64,000 nucleotides of DNA from Micromonospora sp. Llam0 (lineage in GTDB: Bacteria; Actinomycetota; Actinomycetes; Mycobacteriales; Micromonosporaceae). Positions 16,973-25,280 of the stretch are shown piece after piece. Positions within the stretch are counted from its first letter, which is position 1. Every line of letters begins with the position of its first letter. The notes under the pieces are model-generated. The model was given only the letters and a program-made list of their open reading frames with translations, was not told the origin of the DNA and did no database searches. The translations under genes were made by a program, and so were the position numbers. The stretch is taken from assembly GCF_003751085.1 (NCBI RefSeq), contig NZ_RJJY01000001.1:2170001-2234000 (forward strand), in the 5' to 3' direction.

Positions 16973-18614
16973 GCTGCACACCGGGCTCGGCGTCAGCACC
17001 GGGCTGGCCGCCGGCCCGGTGCACCGGGTGGCCGAGGCACCCCGGCTGCCCGCGCCGGTGCCGGTCGACGACCCGGCCGCCGAGGCGGACCGGGCGGTTG
17101 CCGCCCTGGTGGCGGTCGCCACCGAACTCGGTCGGCGGGCCGGCACCGCGACCGACCCGACAGCGGCGGAGATCCTGCGGGCGCAGGTGATGATGGCCGA
17201 GGACCCGGTACTGCACGAGGCGGCACGGGCCCGCGTGGGCCAGGGCGCCGACGCCGCGCACGCCATCGACGCCGCGCTCGCCGAGCACCGGGCGGCGTTC
17301 GCCGCCGCCGGCGGCTACCTCGCCGAACGGGTCGCCGACCTGGACGACCTGCGCGACCGTGCGGTCGCGGTCTGCCTGGGCGAACCGATGCCCGGCGTGC
17401 CCGATCCGGGCGTGCCGTTCATCCTCAGCGCCCGGGACCTGGCCCCGGCCGACACCGCCGGGCTCGACCCGACCCGGGTGCTCGCCCTGGTCACCGCAGC
17501 CGGCGGGCCGACCAGCCACACCACCATCGTGGCCCGGGCACTCGGGTTGCCCGCGGTCGTACGGTGCCCGGGCATTCTCGACGTGCCGGACGGCACCCTG
17601 GTCACCGTGGACGGCACCACCGGCGACGTCACCGCCGGGGTCGACGACGACACCGTCGCCGAGACCCGCCAGCGGGAACAGCACCGCCGGGCGGAACTGG
17701 CGGCGACCAGCGGCCCGGGACGCACCGCCGACGGACATCCGGTGACCCTGCTGGCCAACGTCGGCTCCGCCGCCGACCTCGTCGACGACGTGGAAGGCGT
17801 CGGTCTGTTCCGCACCGAACTGCTCTACCTGGACCGCGCGGAGCCGCCCGGTCACGACGAGCAGGTCACCGCGTACGCGAAGGTGTTCACCGCCGCCGGT
17901 GACCGCAAGGTGGTGCTGCGGACCCTGGACGCCGGCGCGGACAAACCGTTGCCGTTCCTGCACGCCGGCGAGGAGCCGAACCCGGCGCTCGGCGTACGCG
18001 GGCTGCGGACCGCCCGGCGCCGCCCCGAGGTGCTGCGCACCCAGCTCGACGCGATCGCCCAGGCCGCCGGGGCCACCGGCACCGAGGTGTGGGTGATGGC
18101 GCCGATGGTGACCACGCCGGCGGAGGCGGCCGAGTTCGCCGAGCTGGCCCGCGCGGTCGGGCTACCCACGGTGGGCGTGATGGTGGAGGTCCCGGCCGCC
18201 GCGCTGCGGGCCGAGGCGCTGCTGCAGCACGTCGACTTCCTCAGCATCGGCACCAACGACCTGAGCCAGTACACGTTCGCCGCTGACCGGCTCTGCGGCG
18301 ACCTGGCCGACCTGCTCGACCCGTGGCAACCGGCGCTGCTGGAGCTGATCGCCGGCTGCGCGCGGGCCGGCGCTGCCGCCGGCAAACCGGTCGGGGTCTG
18401 CGGTGAGGCGGCCGCCGACCCGGCCCTGGCCGTGGTGCTGACCGGGCTCGGGGTGTCCAGCCTGTCGATGTCGGCCCGGTCGGTGCCGGCGGTGCGGGCC
18501 GCGCTCGCCGCGCACACCCTGGAGGACTGTCAACGGCTGGCCCGGGCCGCGCTGGCCGCGCCGGACGCGGCGGCCGCCCGCGCGGCGGCCTCGGTCGGCC
18601 CGGCCGCCGGCTGA
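16965..18614 (+). CDS. ptsI: PTS enzyme I (phosphoenolpyruvate-protein phosphotransferase)
   Basis: A 549-residue enzyme I. The N-terminal HPr-binding domain is followed by the phosphohistidine loop GGPTSHTTIVARALGLPAVV (His near residue 185). The PEP-binding barrel has LLANVGSAADL, GVGLFRTELLYLDR, LRTLDAGADKPLPF, FLSIGTNDLSQYTFAADR and the catalytic cysteine in KPVGVCGEAAADP. It starts the phosphate relay from PEP to HPr. I chose the GTG at 16965 (MAELHTGLG), which overlaps HPr by 8 bases; a longer frame reads through HPr without homology. It is the last gene of the operon. Confidence 0.95.
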   Translation: MAELHTGLGVSTGLAAGPVHRVAEAPRLPAPVPVDDPAAEADRAVAALVAVATELGRRAGTATDPTAAEILRAQVMMAEDPVLHEAARARVGQGADAAHAIDAALAEHRAAFAAAGGYLAERVADLDDLRDRAVAVCLGEPMPGVPDPGVPFILSARDLAPADTAGLDPTRVLALVTAAGGPTSHTTIVARALGLPAVVRCPGILDVPDGTLVTVDGTTGDVTAGVDDDTVAETRQREQHRRAELAATSGPGRTADGHPVTLLANVGSAADLVDDVEGVGLFRTELLYLDRAEPPGHDEQVTAYAKVFTAAGDRKVVLRTLDAGADKPLPFLHAGEEPNPALGVRGLRTARRRPEVLRTQLDAIAQAAGATGTEVWVMAPMVTTPAEAAEFAELARAVGLPTVGVMVEVPAAALRAEALLQHVDFLSIGTNDLSQYTFAADRLCGDLADLLDPWQPALLELIAGCARAGAAAGKPVGVCGEAAADPALAVVLTGLGVSSLSMSARSVPAVRAALAAHTLEDCQRLARAALAAPDAAAARAAASVGPAAG

Positions 18615-18673
18615 CCCGGTGACCGGTTGACCGGCTGACCCGGTCGCCGCGCGGGCTCGGTCAGGCGGCCGGG

Positions 18674-18852
18674 TCAGCCGGCGAGCAGCAGCCAGGTGAA
18701 CGGCTGCACCGTGCCACCGGGCGTACGGTGCTCCTCCCGGCGCGCCTGGCACACCCGCAGCCAGGAAAACTGCGCGGCGAGTCCGGCGAGGGTACCTCGG
18801 TGGTCTCCTTCGTGCCGTACACGCCCTCCCAGTGGGCCTGCCTGTCCGCCAT
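18674..18852 (-). pseudogene. SAM-dependent methyltransferase remnant with the core deleted
   Basis: Reading from 18852, the frame begins MADRQAHWEGVYGTKETTEV, the recognisable N-terminus of a class I methyltransferase of about 200 residues, then turns to nonsense. In another frame the stretch ending at 18674 reads FSWLRVCQARREEHRTPGG followed by TVQPFTWLLLAG, which resembles the C-terminus of the same family. The roughly 150 central residues with the SAM-binding site are missing and the two ends are out of frame. The ATG overlaps the yidD stop (TGATG), so the intact gene was coupled to yidD. It is either a decayed gene or a collapsed assembly region. Confidence 0.7.
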
Positions 18853-19271
18853 CAGACCAGCCTGCCACACCCGTGCGGCACCGGATCGACGGTGCCGCGC
18901 GGCAGCTGCGGACGGCAGCGGCGCAGCCGGGCGGCGGCCAACCGGCCGCCGACACCGAGGCCGTGGGTGCGCACCGCAGCCAGGCCGTACGCGCTGCAGG
19001 TGGGCGTGAACCGGCAACGGCCCGGCCAGTACGGCGACAGCCAACGGCGGTAGCCACGGATCGCCGCCTCCCCCGCCCGGTCCAGCACGGGTGCCCGGGT
19101 GGCGGCCGCCGCCAGCGCGCCGACGGTCAACAGGGTCGAGAACAGTCCCAGGTCGCAACAGTCGCAGCCGTCCCAGCAGCCATCGACGCTGCGGGAGCGG
19201 GTCGACCTGCGCTGCCGGCGGCGGTTTCCCCGGGCATTCGCCCGGCCCTTCAGGAACATGCTGTTGATCAT
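18852..19271 (-). CDS. yidD: Membrane protein insertion efficiency factor YidD
   Basis: A protein of up to 139 residues. The C-terminal 70 residues are the YidD (DUF37) domain: AAIRGYRRWLSPYWPGRCRF, TPTCSAYGLAAVRTHG and ARLRRCRP. The N-terminal part is basic, then cysteine-rich (CWDGCDCCDLG), then a hydrophobic stretch. YidD assists insertion of membrane proteins with YidC. Bacteria usually have it beside rnpA and yidC; here it is elsewhere, so it may be a second copy. The start is uncertain (ATG at 19271 or 19259, neither with a good ribosome binding site). It is divergent from the SDR gene. Confidence 0.85.
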   Translation of the reverse strand: MINSMFLKGRANARGNRRRQRRSTRSRSVDGCWDGCDCCDLGLFSTLLTVGALAAAATRAPVLDRAGEAAIRGYRRWLSPYWPGRCRFTPTCSAYGLAAVRTHGLGVGGRLAAARLRRCRPQLPRGTVDPVPHGCGRLV

Positions 19272-19343
19272 CGACGACGCAGGCAACAGCGACGCGGGAC
19301 GGTCGTCGTTGACGCGGCCGCGGACCGGCCGCAGGATCAGTTC

Positions 19344-20090
19344 ATGAATCGGACGATCCTGGTCACCGGGGCCCGCCGCGGCATCGGCGCGGCCCTCGCG
19401 ACCGGTCTCGCCGTGCCCGGGACGACCCTGGTGCTGCACCACCTGGCCGCCACCGACGAGGCGGAGGCCGTCGCCGCACGGTGCCGGTCGGCCGGCGCGC
19501 ACGCCCGGATCGTCGAGGCGGACCTGTCGGTCGCCACCGAGGTGCTGGCCCTGGCCGAGGCGGCCGGGCCGGTCGACGTACTGGTCAACAACGCGGCGCG
19601 GGCGTCCAACGTCTGGATCGACGAGTTGCCGCTGGCCGAATGGGAGGCGACCTTCGCGGTCAACGTCACCGCCCCGATGCTGCTCAGCCAGGCCCTCGCC
19701 CCGGGGATGCGGACCCGCGGCGGCGGCCGGATCATCAACGTCACCTCGGCCACTGTCCGCTTGGGCGGACCGTCCGGGCCGTCGTACGTGTCGAGCAAGG
19801 CCGCGCTGGTCGGTCTCACCCGTTCGCTGGCCCGCGCGTTCGGGCCCGACGGCACCACGGTCAACGCGATCTCGCCGGGCGCGGTCCGTACCGAGGGCGA
19901 ACAGGAACTCGCCGGAAACGCCCCGGTCGACGAGGCCGCGGTCGACGCCGCGATCCTGCACCGGCAGGCGGTCCAGCGCCGACTCGACCCCGACGACATC
20001 GTCTCCACCGTCCGCTACCTGGCCAGCCCCGACTCCGGCGCGGTGACCGGTCAGGTGATCGAGGTCGGTGGCGGGCTGGTACACCGCTGA
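19344..20090 (+). CDS. SDR-family oxidoreductase
   Basis: A 248-residue classical short-chain dehydrogenase. The cofactor motif is ILVTGARRGIGAALATGLA (TGxxxGxG), with NNAA at VDVLVNNAARASN. The catalytic residues are in INVTSATVRLGG (Ser) and SYVSSKAALVGLTRSLA (Tyr-x-x-x-Lys, read as YVSSK). The C-terminal motif VNAISPGAVRTEGE and the VTGQVIEVGGG ending fit FabG-like 3-oxoacyl or sugar-type reductases. All catalytic residues are present. The ATG is at 19344; only 72 bases separate it from the divergent yidD. The substrate is unknown. Confidence 0.9.
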   Translation: MNRTILVTGARRGIGAALATGLAVPGTTLVLHHLAATDEAEAVAARCRSAGAHARIVEADLSVATEVLALAEAAGPVDVLVNNAARASNVWIDELPLAEWEATFAVNVTAPMLLSQALAPGMRTRGGGRIINVTSATVRLGGPSGPSYVSSKAALVGLTRSLARAFGPDGTTVNAISPGAVRTEGEQELAGNAPVDEAAVDAAILHRQAVQRRLDPDDIVSTVRYLASPDSGAVTGQVIEVGGGLVHR

Positions 20091-20196
20091 CCCGCCGGGT
20101 ACGGGCGTTCATCCGCTGGTCAGCGTCCCTCAACGGTGCTGTTCACCTGTGCCGGCGATGCTCCGGCTCGTCTGATCCCCGCAGCGTGGAGGCATC

Positions 20197-22020
20197 GTGT
20201 CCAGACCGATCTGGCAGTTCACCGCGATCGTCGCGGTCCTGACCCTGTTAATGGGCGCGGCGGCGCCGTCCGGGGCGAGCGCCGGCGCCGGCGCCGACCC
20301 GGTCCTGCTCACCGAACCGTTCCTGCAGTCCCCGGCGAAGAACTCCGTCCGGGTCGTCTGGTTGACCGAGTTCGCCGGTCGGCACCATGTCGTGGTGGTC
20401 GGTGACCGGGCCGGCGAGCTCAACCGGGCCGAGCTGCGGGCGGCGGCCACCGGCGGCAAGATCCGGGGGGTACGGGTGTTCCGGGCCCGGACCGGCGAGT
20501 TGTCCCGGGTGGCGGAGGACGCCGCCTCGCAGATCCCGGACCCGCCGGCGCAGATCACCCGCCGGCACATCTGGCGGCACGAGGCGACCGTACGCGGGCT
20601 CGGCGTGGGCAGCCGGACGCCGTACCGGGTGGTGTCGATCGAGCGTGGCGCGATGGTCGCCTCCGACACGTACACCCTGGCACCGGCCGCCGCCCCCGGC
20701 CAGGCGCAGAAGATCCTGCTGACCAGCGACCACCAGTTGATGCCGAACACCCCGGCGAACCTGCAGAAGGCGGTCGAGACCGTCGGCCGGATCGACGCGG
20801 TGTTCCTCGCCGGCGACCTGGTCAACATCCCGGACCGGGCCTCGGAGTGGTTCGACGACCAGCGCGGCGGCGCGTTCTTCCCGGCGCTGCAGGGGCGGGC
20901 GTCGCGTACCGTCAACGGGGTCACCTGGACCGGCGGTGAGATCCTGCAGAACGCGCCGATCTTCCCGGCGATCGGCAACCACGAGGTGCAGGGCCGCAGC
21001 GGGCTACCGACGCTGAACGAATCGTTCAACGCGCCGGTGCCGCGTGAGGTGGCCGAGGCGGCGTACCGCAAGGTCGCCCGGCAGGTGAACCCCCGGAACA
21101 ACCGCAAGATCAAGGAACGCTGGATCCTGGAGAACTCGTTCAACACCGAGACCTACGAGGAGATCTTCTCCCTGCCGACCAGCGGACCCGGCGGGGAGCG
21201 CTGGTACGCCACCACCGTCGGCGACGTCCGGTTGATCTCGCTGTACGCCACCCGGATCTGGCGGGGCACCGGCATCGCCACCGACCCGGCGAACTGGCAG
21301 CGGACCCGGTACACCGAGGCTCCGGCGACCACCGACGACCTGCTCGCCCAGGGCTGGGGTTCGCACATCTTCGAGGAGATCGGCGTCGGCAGCCGACAGT
21401 ACCGGTGGCTGCGGCGTGAGGTGGCCAGCCGGCAGTTCCGGGACGCGAAGTACACGGTGGTGATGCTGCACGAGGGCCCGCACGGACTCGGCGACAACGT
21501 CAACCCGCCGTTCACCGACCCGATGCGCACCGAGCAGACCGACGCGGCCGGCAACACCCTGGTCCGGTACGACTACCCGCGGGCGGACAACGTGCTGACC
21601 CGCGACGTCGCCCCGCTACTGGAGTCCGCCGGGGTGAACCTGGTGCTCAACGGCCACTCGCACCTGTGGAACCGGTTCACCGCCGGCTCCGGCACCCACT
21701 ACCTGGAGACTTCCAACGTGGGCAACTCGTACGGCGCGTTCCACCCGCTGTCGGGCCGGTCCCGGCCGGTCCCGCCGGCGCCGTGGGATCCGGACAACTA
21801 CCTGGCCCAGGGCAACCCGGGCGGGCTGGAGCCGCAGGTGCCGACGGTCGCGCCGCTGACCGACCCGGCCGGTACGCCGTTGCCGTTCGTGCAGAGCAAC
21901 GACTACTCGGTGTTCAGCGTCCTGGACACCGGCACCGGCGAGGTGACCAGCTACCGCTACGACATGCGTACCCCGGATGTCGCGCCGGTCGTGCTGGACC
22001 GTTTCCCGCTCAGCGCCTGA
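20197..22020 (+). CDS. Secreted metallophosphoesterase
   Basis: A 607-residue secreted protein. Residues 1-29 are a Sec signal peptide (WQFTAIVAVLTLLMGAAAPS, cleavage near ASAGA). An N-terminal fibronectin/purple-acid-phosphatase-like region (to about 165) precedes a calcineurin-like phosphoesterase domain: LLTSDHQLM, FLAGDLVN (GD motif), FPAIGNHEVQ (GNH motif), VVMLHEGPHG and LVLNGHSHLWNRF (GHxH motif). These bind two metals. The GTG start follows GGAGG. A TTA leucine codon occurs in the signal peptide (20248-20250), rare at this GC content. A strong hairpin follows the stop. It probably releases phosphate from organic esters outside the cell. Confidence 0.9.
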   Translation: MSRPIWQFTAIVAVLTLLMGAAAPSGASAGAGADPVLLTEPFLQSPAKNSVRVVWLTEFAGRHHVVVVGDRAGELNRAELRAAATGGKIRGVRVFRARTGELSRVAEDAASQIPDPPAQITRRHIWRHEATVRGLGVGSRTPYRVVSIERGAMVASDTYTLAPAAAPGQAQKILLTSDHQLMPNTPANLQKAVETVGRIDAVFLAGDLVNIPDRASEWFDDQRGGAFFPALQGRASRTVNGVTWTGGEILQNAPIFPAIGNHEVQGRSGLPTLNESFNAPVPREVAEAAYRKVARQVNPRNNRKIKERWILENSFNTETYEEIFSLPTSGPGGERWYATTVGDVRLISLYATRIWRGTGIATDPANWQRTRYTEAPATTDDLLAQGWGSHIFEEIGVGSRQYRWLRREVASRQFRDAKYTVVMLHEGPHGLGDNVNPPFTDPMRTEQTDAAGNTLVRYDYPRADNVLTRDVAPLLESAGVNLVLNGHSHLWNRFTAGSGTHYLETSNVGNSYGAFHPLSGRSRPVPPAPWDPDNYLAQGNPGGLEPQVPTVAPLTDPAGTPLPFVQSNDYSVFSVLDTGTGEVTSYRYDMRTPDVAPVVLDRFPLSA

Positions 22021-22027
22021 TCGGCGG

Positions 22028-22062
22028 CGGTCCCGCCACCGGCTGGGCCGGTGGCGGGACCG
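22028..22062 (+). terminator. Strong hairpin terminator of the phosphoesterase gene
   Basis: Perfect 15-base arms (22028-22042 and 22048-22062, CGGTCCCGCCACCGG and its complement) flank the 5-base loop CTGGG, 8 bases after the stop. No U-tract follows, as is common in high-GC actinomycetes. Confidence 0.8.
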
Positions 22063-22120
22063 CAGGTCGTCGGTTCAGTGAGGATTCGCACAGCACGGAC
22101 CCCCGGGTCCCGGATGCTGG

Positions 22121-22136
22121 TTGAAGAAGTCTTCAA
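22121..22136. promoter_or_regulatory. Candidate ArsR operator
   Basis: TTGAAGAAGTCTTCAA is a dyad with 7-base arms and a 2-base centre, ending 8 bases before the ArsR ATG at 22145. Its position over the start region and its symmetry fit autoregulation by the ArsR protein encoded immediately behind. Confidence 0.6.
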
Positions 22137-22144
22137 TTGTTCAT

Positions 22145-22498
22145 ATGCCAGTGCCGCTCTACCAGAAGAAGGCCGAGTTCTTCCGGATGCTCGGCCACCC
22201 GGTGCGGATCCGGGTGCTCGAGCTCCTCGGCGAACGCCCCCGCCAGGTCCGCGAACTACTCGCCGAGATCGACGTCGAGGCGTCGAACCTGTCCCAACAG
22301 CTCGCGGTGCTGCGCCGGGCCGGGATCGTGGTCTCCAGCCGGGACGGCTCCGCCGTCACCTACGCCCTGGCCGGGCCGGACGTCGCGGACCTGATGCGCG
22401 CCGCCCGACGAATCCTCACCGAGATGCTGGTCGACCAGACCGAACTGCTCGCCGCGCTGCGTCAGGCATCCCCCGACACCACCTCGGGTCGCCGGTGA
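22145..22498 (+). CDS. ArsR-family transcriptional regulator
   Basis: A winged-helix regulator of 117 residues from the ATG at 22145. It begins MPVPLYQKKAEFFRMLGHPV, followed by RIRVLELLGERPRQVRELL, recognition helix ASNLSQQLAVLRRAG and wing VVSSRDGSAVTYAL. No cysteine metal-binding motif is visible, so it may sense something other than a soft metal, or act by redox or partner binding. A start at TTG 22121 is possible, but that segment coincides with a palindrome that looks like an operator, so I prefer the ATG. Its stop overlaps the GTG of the SulP gene, which it probably controls. Confidence 0.9.
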   Translation: MPVPLYQKKAEFFRMLGHPVRIRVLELLGERPRQVRELLAEIDVEASNLSQQLAVLRRAGIVVSSRDGSAVTYALAGPDVADLMRAARRILTEMLVDQTELLAALRQASPDTTSGRR

Positions 22499-24177
22499 AC
22501 ACCACCGCCGTACGCCGCCTGCTGCCGCAGGCCGCCGACTGGCGGGCGGTCCGCCGACGGCCCGGCCGTGACCTGCTCGCCGGGCTCACCGTGGCGGTCG
22601 TGGCCCTGCCGCTCGCCCTCGGCTTCGGCGTCGCCTCCGGGCTGGGCGCCGCCGCCGGGCTGGTCACCGCCGTGGTCGCTGGCACCCTGGCGGCACTCTT
22701 CGGTGGATCGAACCTGCAGGTCAGCGGACCCACCGGGGCGATGACCGTGGTACTGGTGCCGATCGTGGCGCAGTTCGGGCCCAGCGGGGTACTCACCGTC
22801 GGCCTGCTGGCCGGGCTGATCCTGATCCTGCTGGCGCTGGTACGGGCCGGCCAGGTCGCCCGCTACATTCCGGCGCCGGTGATCGAGGGGTTCACCGCCG
22901 GCATCGCCGCGGTGATCCTGCTGCAGCAGATCCCGGCCGCCCTCGGCGTGCAGGTCCACGGCGAACGGGTGCTGGCGATGGCCGGACAGGCCGTCGCGGC
23001 CTTCGTCGCGGCACCCCGGTGGCCGTCGCTGCTGATCGCCCTTACCGTCGCCGCCGCGATGCTGGCCGGGGCGCGGTGGCGGCCGACCGTCCCGTTCTCC
23101 CTGCTGGCGGTCGCGGCGGTGACCGTGACGACGGTGGTGACCGGGCTGCCGACCGCGACCATCGGCGCCCTGCCCGCCAGCCTGCCCGCGCCGTCGCTGG
23201 CCTTCCTTGACCTGGCGGCGGTGCCCGCGCTGGCGACCGCCGCGATCGCGGTCGCCGCCCTAGCCGCACTGGAGAGCCTGCTGTCGGCGACCGTCGCCGA
23301 CGGCATGTCGGTCGGGCAGCGGCACGACCCGGACCGGGAACTGTTCGGCCAGGGCGTCGCCAACCTGGTGACCCCACTGTTCGGTGGGGTGCCAGCGACA
23401 GCCGCGATCGCCCGGACCGCCGTCAACGTTCGGGCCGGCGCCACCTCGCGGCTGGCCGCGCTGTCCCACGCGGTGATCCTGGCGGTCATCCTCATCGCGG
23501 CGGCCCCGCTGGTCGCCCGGATCCCGTTGGCCGCGCTGGCCGGGGTGCTGATCGCCACCGCCGTCCGGATGGTCGAGGTGAGCGCGCTCACCGCGCTGGC
23601 CCGCGCGTCGCGCTCCGACGGGGCCGTCATGGCGCTGACCGCCGCGACCACCGTCCTGCTGGACCTGGTCACCGCCGTGCTGGTCGGGCTGGTCGTCGCC
23701 GGCGGCCTGGCACTTCGCAAGATCGCCCAGGCGGTACGGCTGGACCGGGTGCCACTGGACACCGGCGACCACCGTGCCGAGGAGCAGGCGCTGCTGGCCG
23801 AGCACATCGTGGCGTACCGCCTGGACGGGCCGCTGTTCTTCGCCGCCGCCCACCGGTTCCTACTGGAGTTGTCCGAGGTCGCCGACGTACGGGTGGTGAT
23901 CCTGCGGATGTCGCGGGTGTCGACCATCGACGCCTCCGGAGCCCTGGTGCTGCGCGACGTCGTGCAGCGGCTGGAACGGCGCGGCATCGTCGTCCACCTC
24001 TCCGGGTTGCGGCCCGAACATCGCAAGGCGCTCACCGCGTACGGGCTGCTGCCCCGGCTGGACGGACTCGGCCGGGTCTTCTCCGACACGCCGGAGGCGA
24101 TCGCCGCCGCCCGGGCACAGCTCGGCCGTCCGGTCCGGGCCGAGGCCACCGGGGACGACCAGCCGCCGGGGTCGTGA
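22495..24177 (+). CDS. SulP-family anion transporter with STAS domain
   Basis: A 560-residue carrier. Residues about 25-410 contain 10-14 transmembrane segments with the SulP signatures (LTVAVVALPLALGFGVASGL, GGSNLQVSGPTGAMTVVLVP, IEGFTAGIAAVILLQQIPAA, LESLLSATVADGMSVGQRHD, GQGVANLVTPLFGGVPATAA). A C-terminal STAS domain follows (VVILRMSRVSTIDASGALVL). Relatives transport sulfate or other oxyanions or bicarbonate. The GTG at 22495 overlaps the ArsR stop; an ArsR-SulP pair of this kind recurs in actinobacteria. The substrate is not deducible. Confidence 0.92.
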   Translation: MNTTAVRRLLPQAADWRAVRRRPGRDLLAGLTVAVVALPLALGFGVASGLGAAAGLVTAVVAGTLAALFGGSNLQVSGPTGAMTVVLVPIVAQFGPSGVLTVGLLAGLILILLALVRAGQVARYIPAPVIEGFTAGIAAVILLQQIPAALGVQVHGERVLAMAGQAVAAFVAAPRWPSLLIALTVAAAMLAGARWRPTVPFSLLAVAAVTVTTVVTGLPTATIGALPASLPAPSLAFLDLAAVPALATAAIAVAALAALESLLSATVADGMSVGQRHDPDRELFGQGVANLVTPLFGGVPATAAIARTAVNVRAGATSRLAALSHAVILAVILIAAAPLVARIPLAALAGVLIATAVRMVEVSALTALARASRSDGAVMALTAATTVLLDLVTAVLVGLVVAGGLALRKIAQAVRLDRVPLDTGDHRAEEQALLAEHIVAYRLDGPLFFAAAHRFLLELSEVADVRVVILRMSRVSTIDASGALVLRDVVQRLERRGIVVHLSGLRPEHRKALTAYGLLPRLDGLGRVFSDTPEAIAAARAQLGRPVRAEATGDDQPPGS

Positions 24178-24213
24178 GCCGCAGCGGGACGTGAACGACA
24201 GGTGTGGGGCGGG

Positions 24214-25194
24214 TCAGCCGGGAGCGAGGACGAGCTCCAGACCGCCGCTGTCGCGGACCGGCACCGGTACGGTGTCGGTGGCGTCGGTGCCGCCGTACCA
24301 CCGGACGATCCCCCCGCCCTCCCAGCGCAGCGTCACCTGTTGCCGGCTGATCAGCGGAAACTGCTTGCCTTCGGCCCAGTTGTCATGGTCGACGACCGCC
24401 ACCGGATCCTGGGTGCCCACGTTGCGGACCACCAGCCGACCGGGACCGGGCTGGTCCGGTACGACCACGGCGACGTCCGCACCACGCCGCAGCGGATACC
24501 AGTAGGTCGACGACGGTGTCGTCGTCGCCGGGACCAGCTCGGCCAGCAGCCGGTTACCGACACCGCCGCTCCACTGGTACGGGTAACCGTCGGCCTGGAA
24601 CAGCAGCGGCCAGGCGTACGGGCCGAGCCAGTCGATGTGGAACGCGCCGTCGGTGGCGATCGGCGCGTACCGGGGATCCCGGCGGCCGTCCGGGTCCGGG
24701 CCGACGATGCCGACCGTGCCGTTGCCGATCGGTCCCAGCGTCACCATGCCGGTGATGGCGGCCCGCCGGTCCAGATAGATCGTCGGCCCCTGCTTCGCCT
24801 CGCCAGCGGTGACGGTGATCCGCCGGGCCTGCTTCTCCGTCCCGGTGCCGCCGTGCTGGCCAACCCACTGGGCGCCGTACCTGCTGCCGGAATCCGGCAA
24901 CGCGAACAGGTTGTACGTGCCGGGGCCGGGCACCGGCACGCTCACCGCCCCGCTGGGATCACTGCGCGCCGGGCAGAAGTCCGGGAACTCGAAGATCGGG
25001 TACGGGGTGGCGAAGACGCAGATCCCCGCCAGCCGCCTGCCCACCTGGTCGTGCACCTCGGTCTGGATCGTCTCGCCGCTGGGGGGCGCGGCGGCGTGTC
25101 CGGGCGATGCCACCGCGACAGTGCCGACCAGGGTCGTGGCGAGCAGGGTCGCGATGAGCGGTTGGCTCAGCATCTTCGACGGTGATTCACCCAT
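24214..25194 (-). CDS. Secreted protein of an unrecognised paralogous family (copy A)
   Basis: A 326-residue exported protein. The signal peptide is at residues 8-35 (MLSQPLIATLLATTLVGTVA, cleavage near GHAAA). Next comes a beta-sandwich resembling a carboxypeptidase-regulatory-like domain, with two conserved cysteines (GICVFATP ... DFCPARSD) and GPGTYNLFALP. Then follow the family motifs YGAQWVGQHGGTGTEKQARR, HIDWLGPYAWPLLFQ and QWSGGVGNRLLAELV, and near the end RWYGGTDATDTVPV. The same motifs in the same order occur in two proteins at 53659-54708 and 54721-55749. I recognise no catalytic site. The ATG at 25194 was chosen because it starts the signal peptide. It lies downstream of an importer operon but is probably independent. 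Confidence 0.8.
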   Translation of the reverse strand: MGESPSKMLSQPLIATLLATTLVGTVAVASPGHAAAPPSGETIQTEVHDQVGRRLAGICVFATPYPIFEFPDFCPARSDPSGAVSVPVPGPGTYNLFALPDSGSRYGAQWVGQHGGTGTEKQARRITVTAGEAKQGPTIYLDRRAAITGMVTLGPIGNGTVGIVGPDPDGRRDPRYAPIATDGAFHIDWLGPYAWPLLFQADGYPYQWSGGVGNRLLAELVPATTTPSSTYWYPLRRGADVAVVVPDQPGPGRLVVRNVGTQDPVAVVDHDNWAEGKQFPLISRQQVTLRWEGGGIVRWYGGTDATDTVPVPVRDSGGLELVLAPG

Positions 25195-25280
25195 GTCCCG
25201 GTCAACGTCCCGGCGCGCTCGTCGTTGCCGAACCGCCGGTTTCGGTCCGGTAACAGTGCCGGATCGGGGACCTGGCGTTG

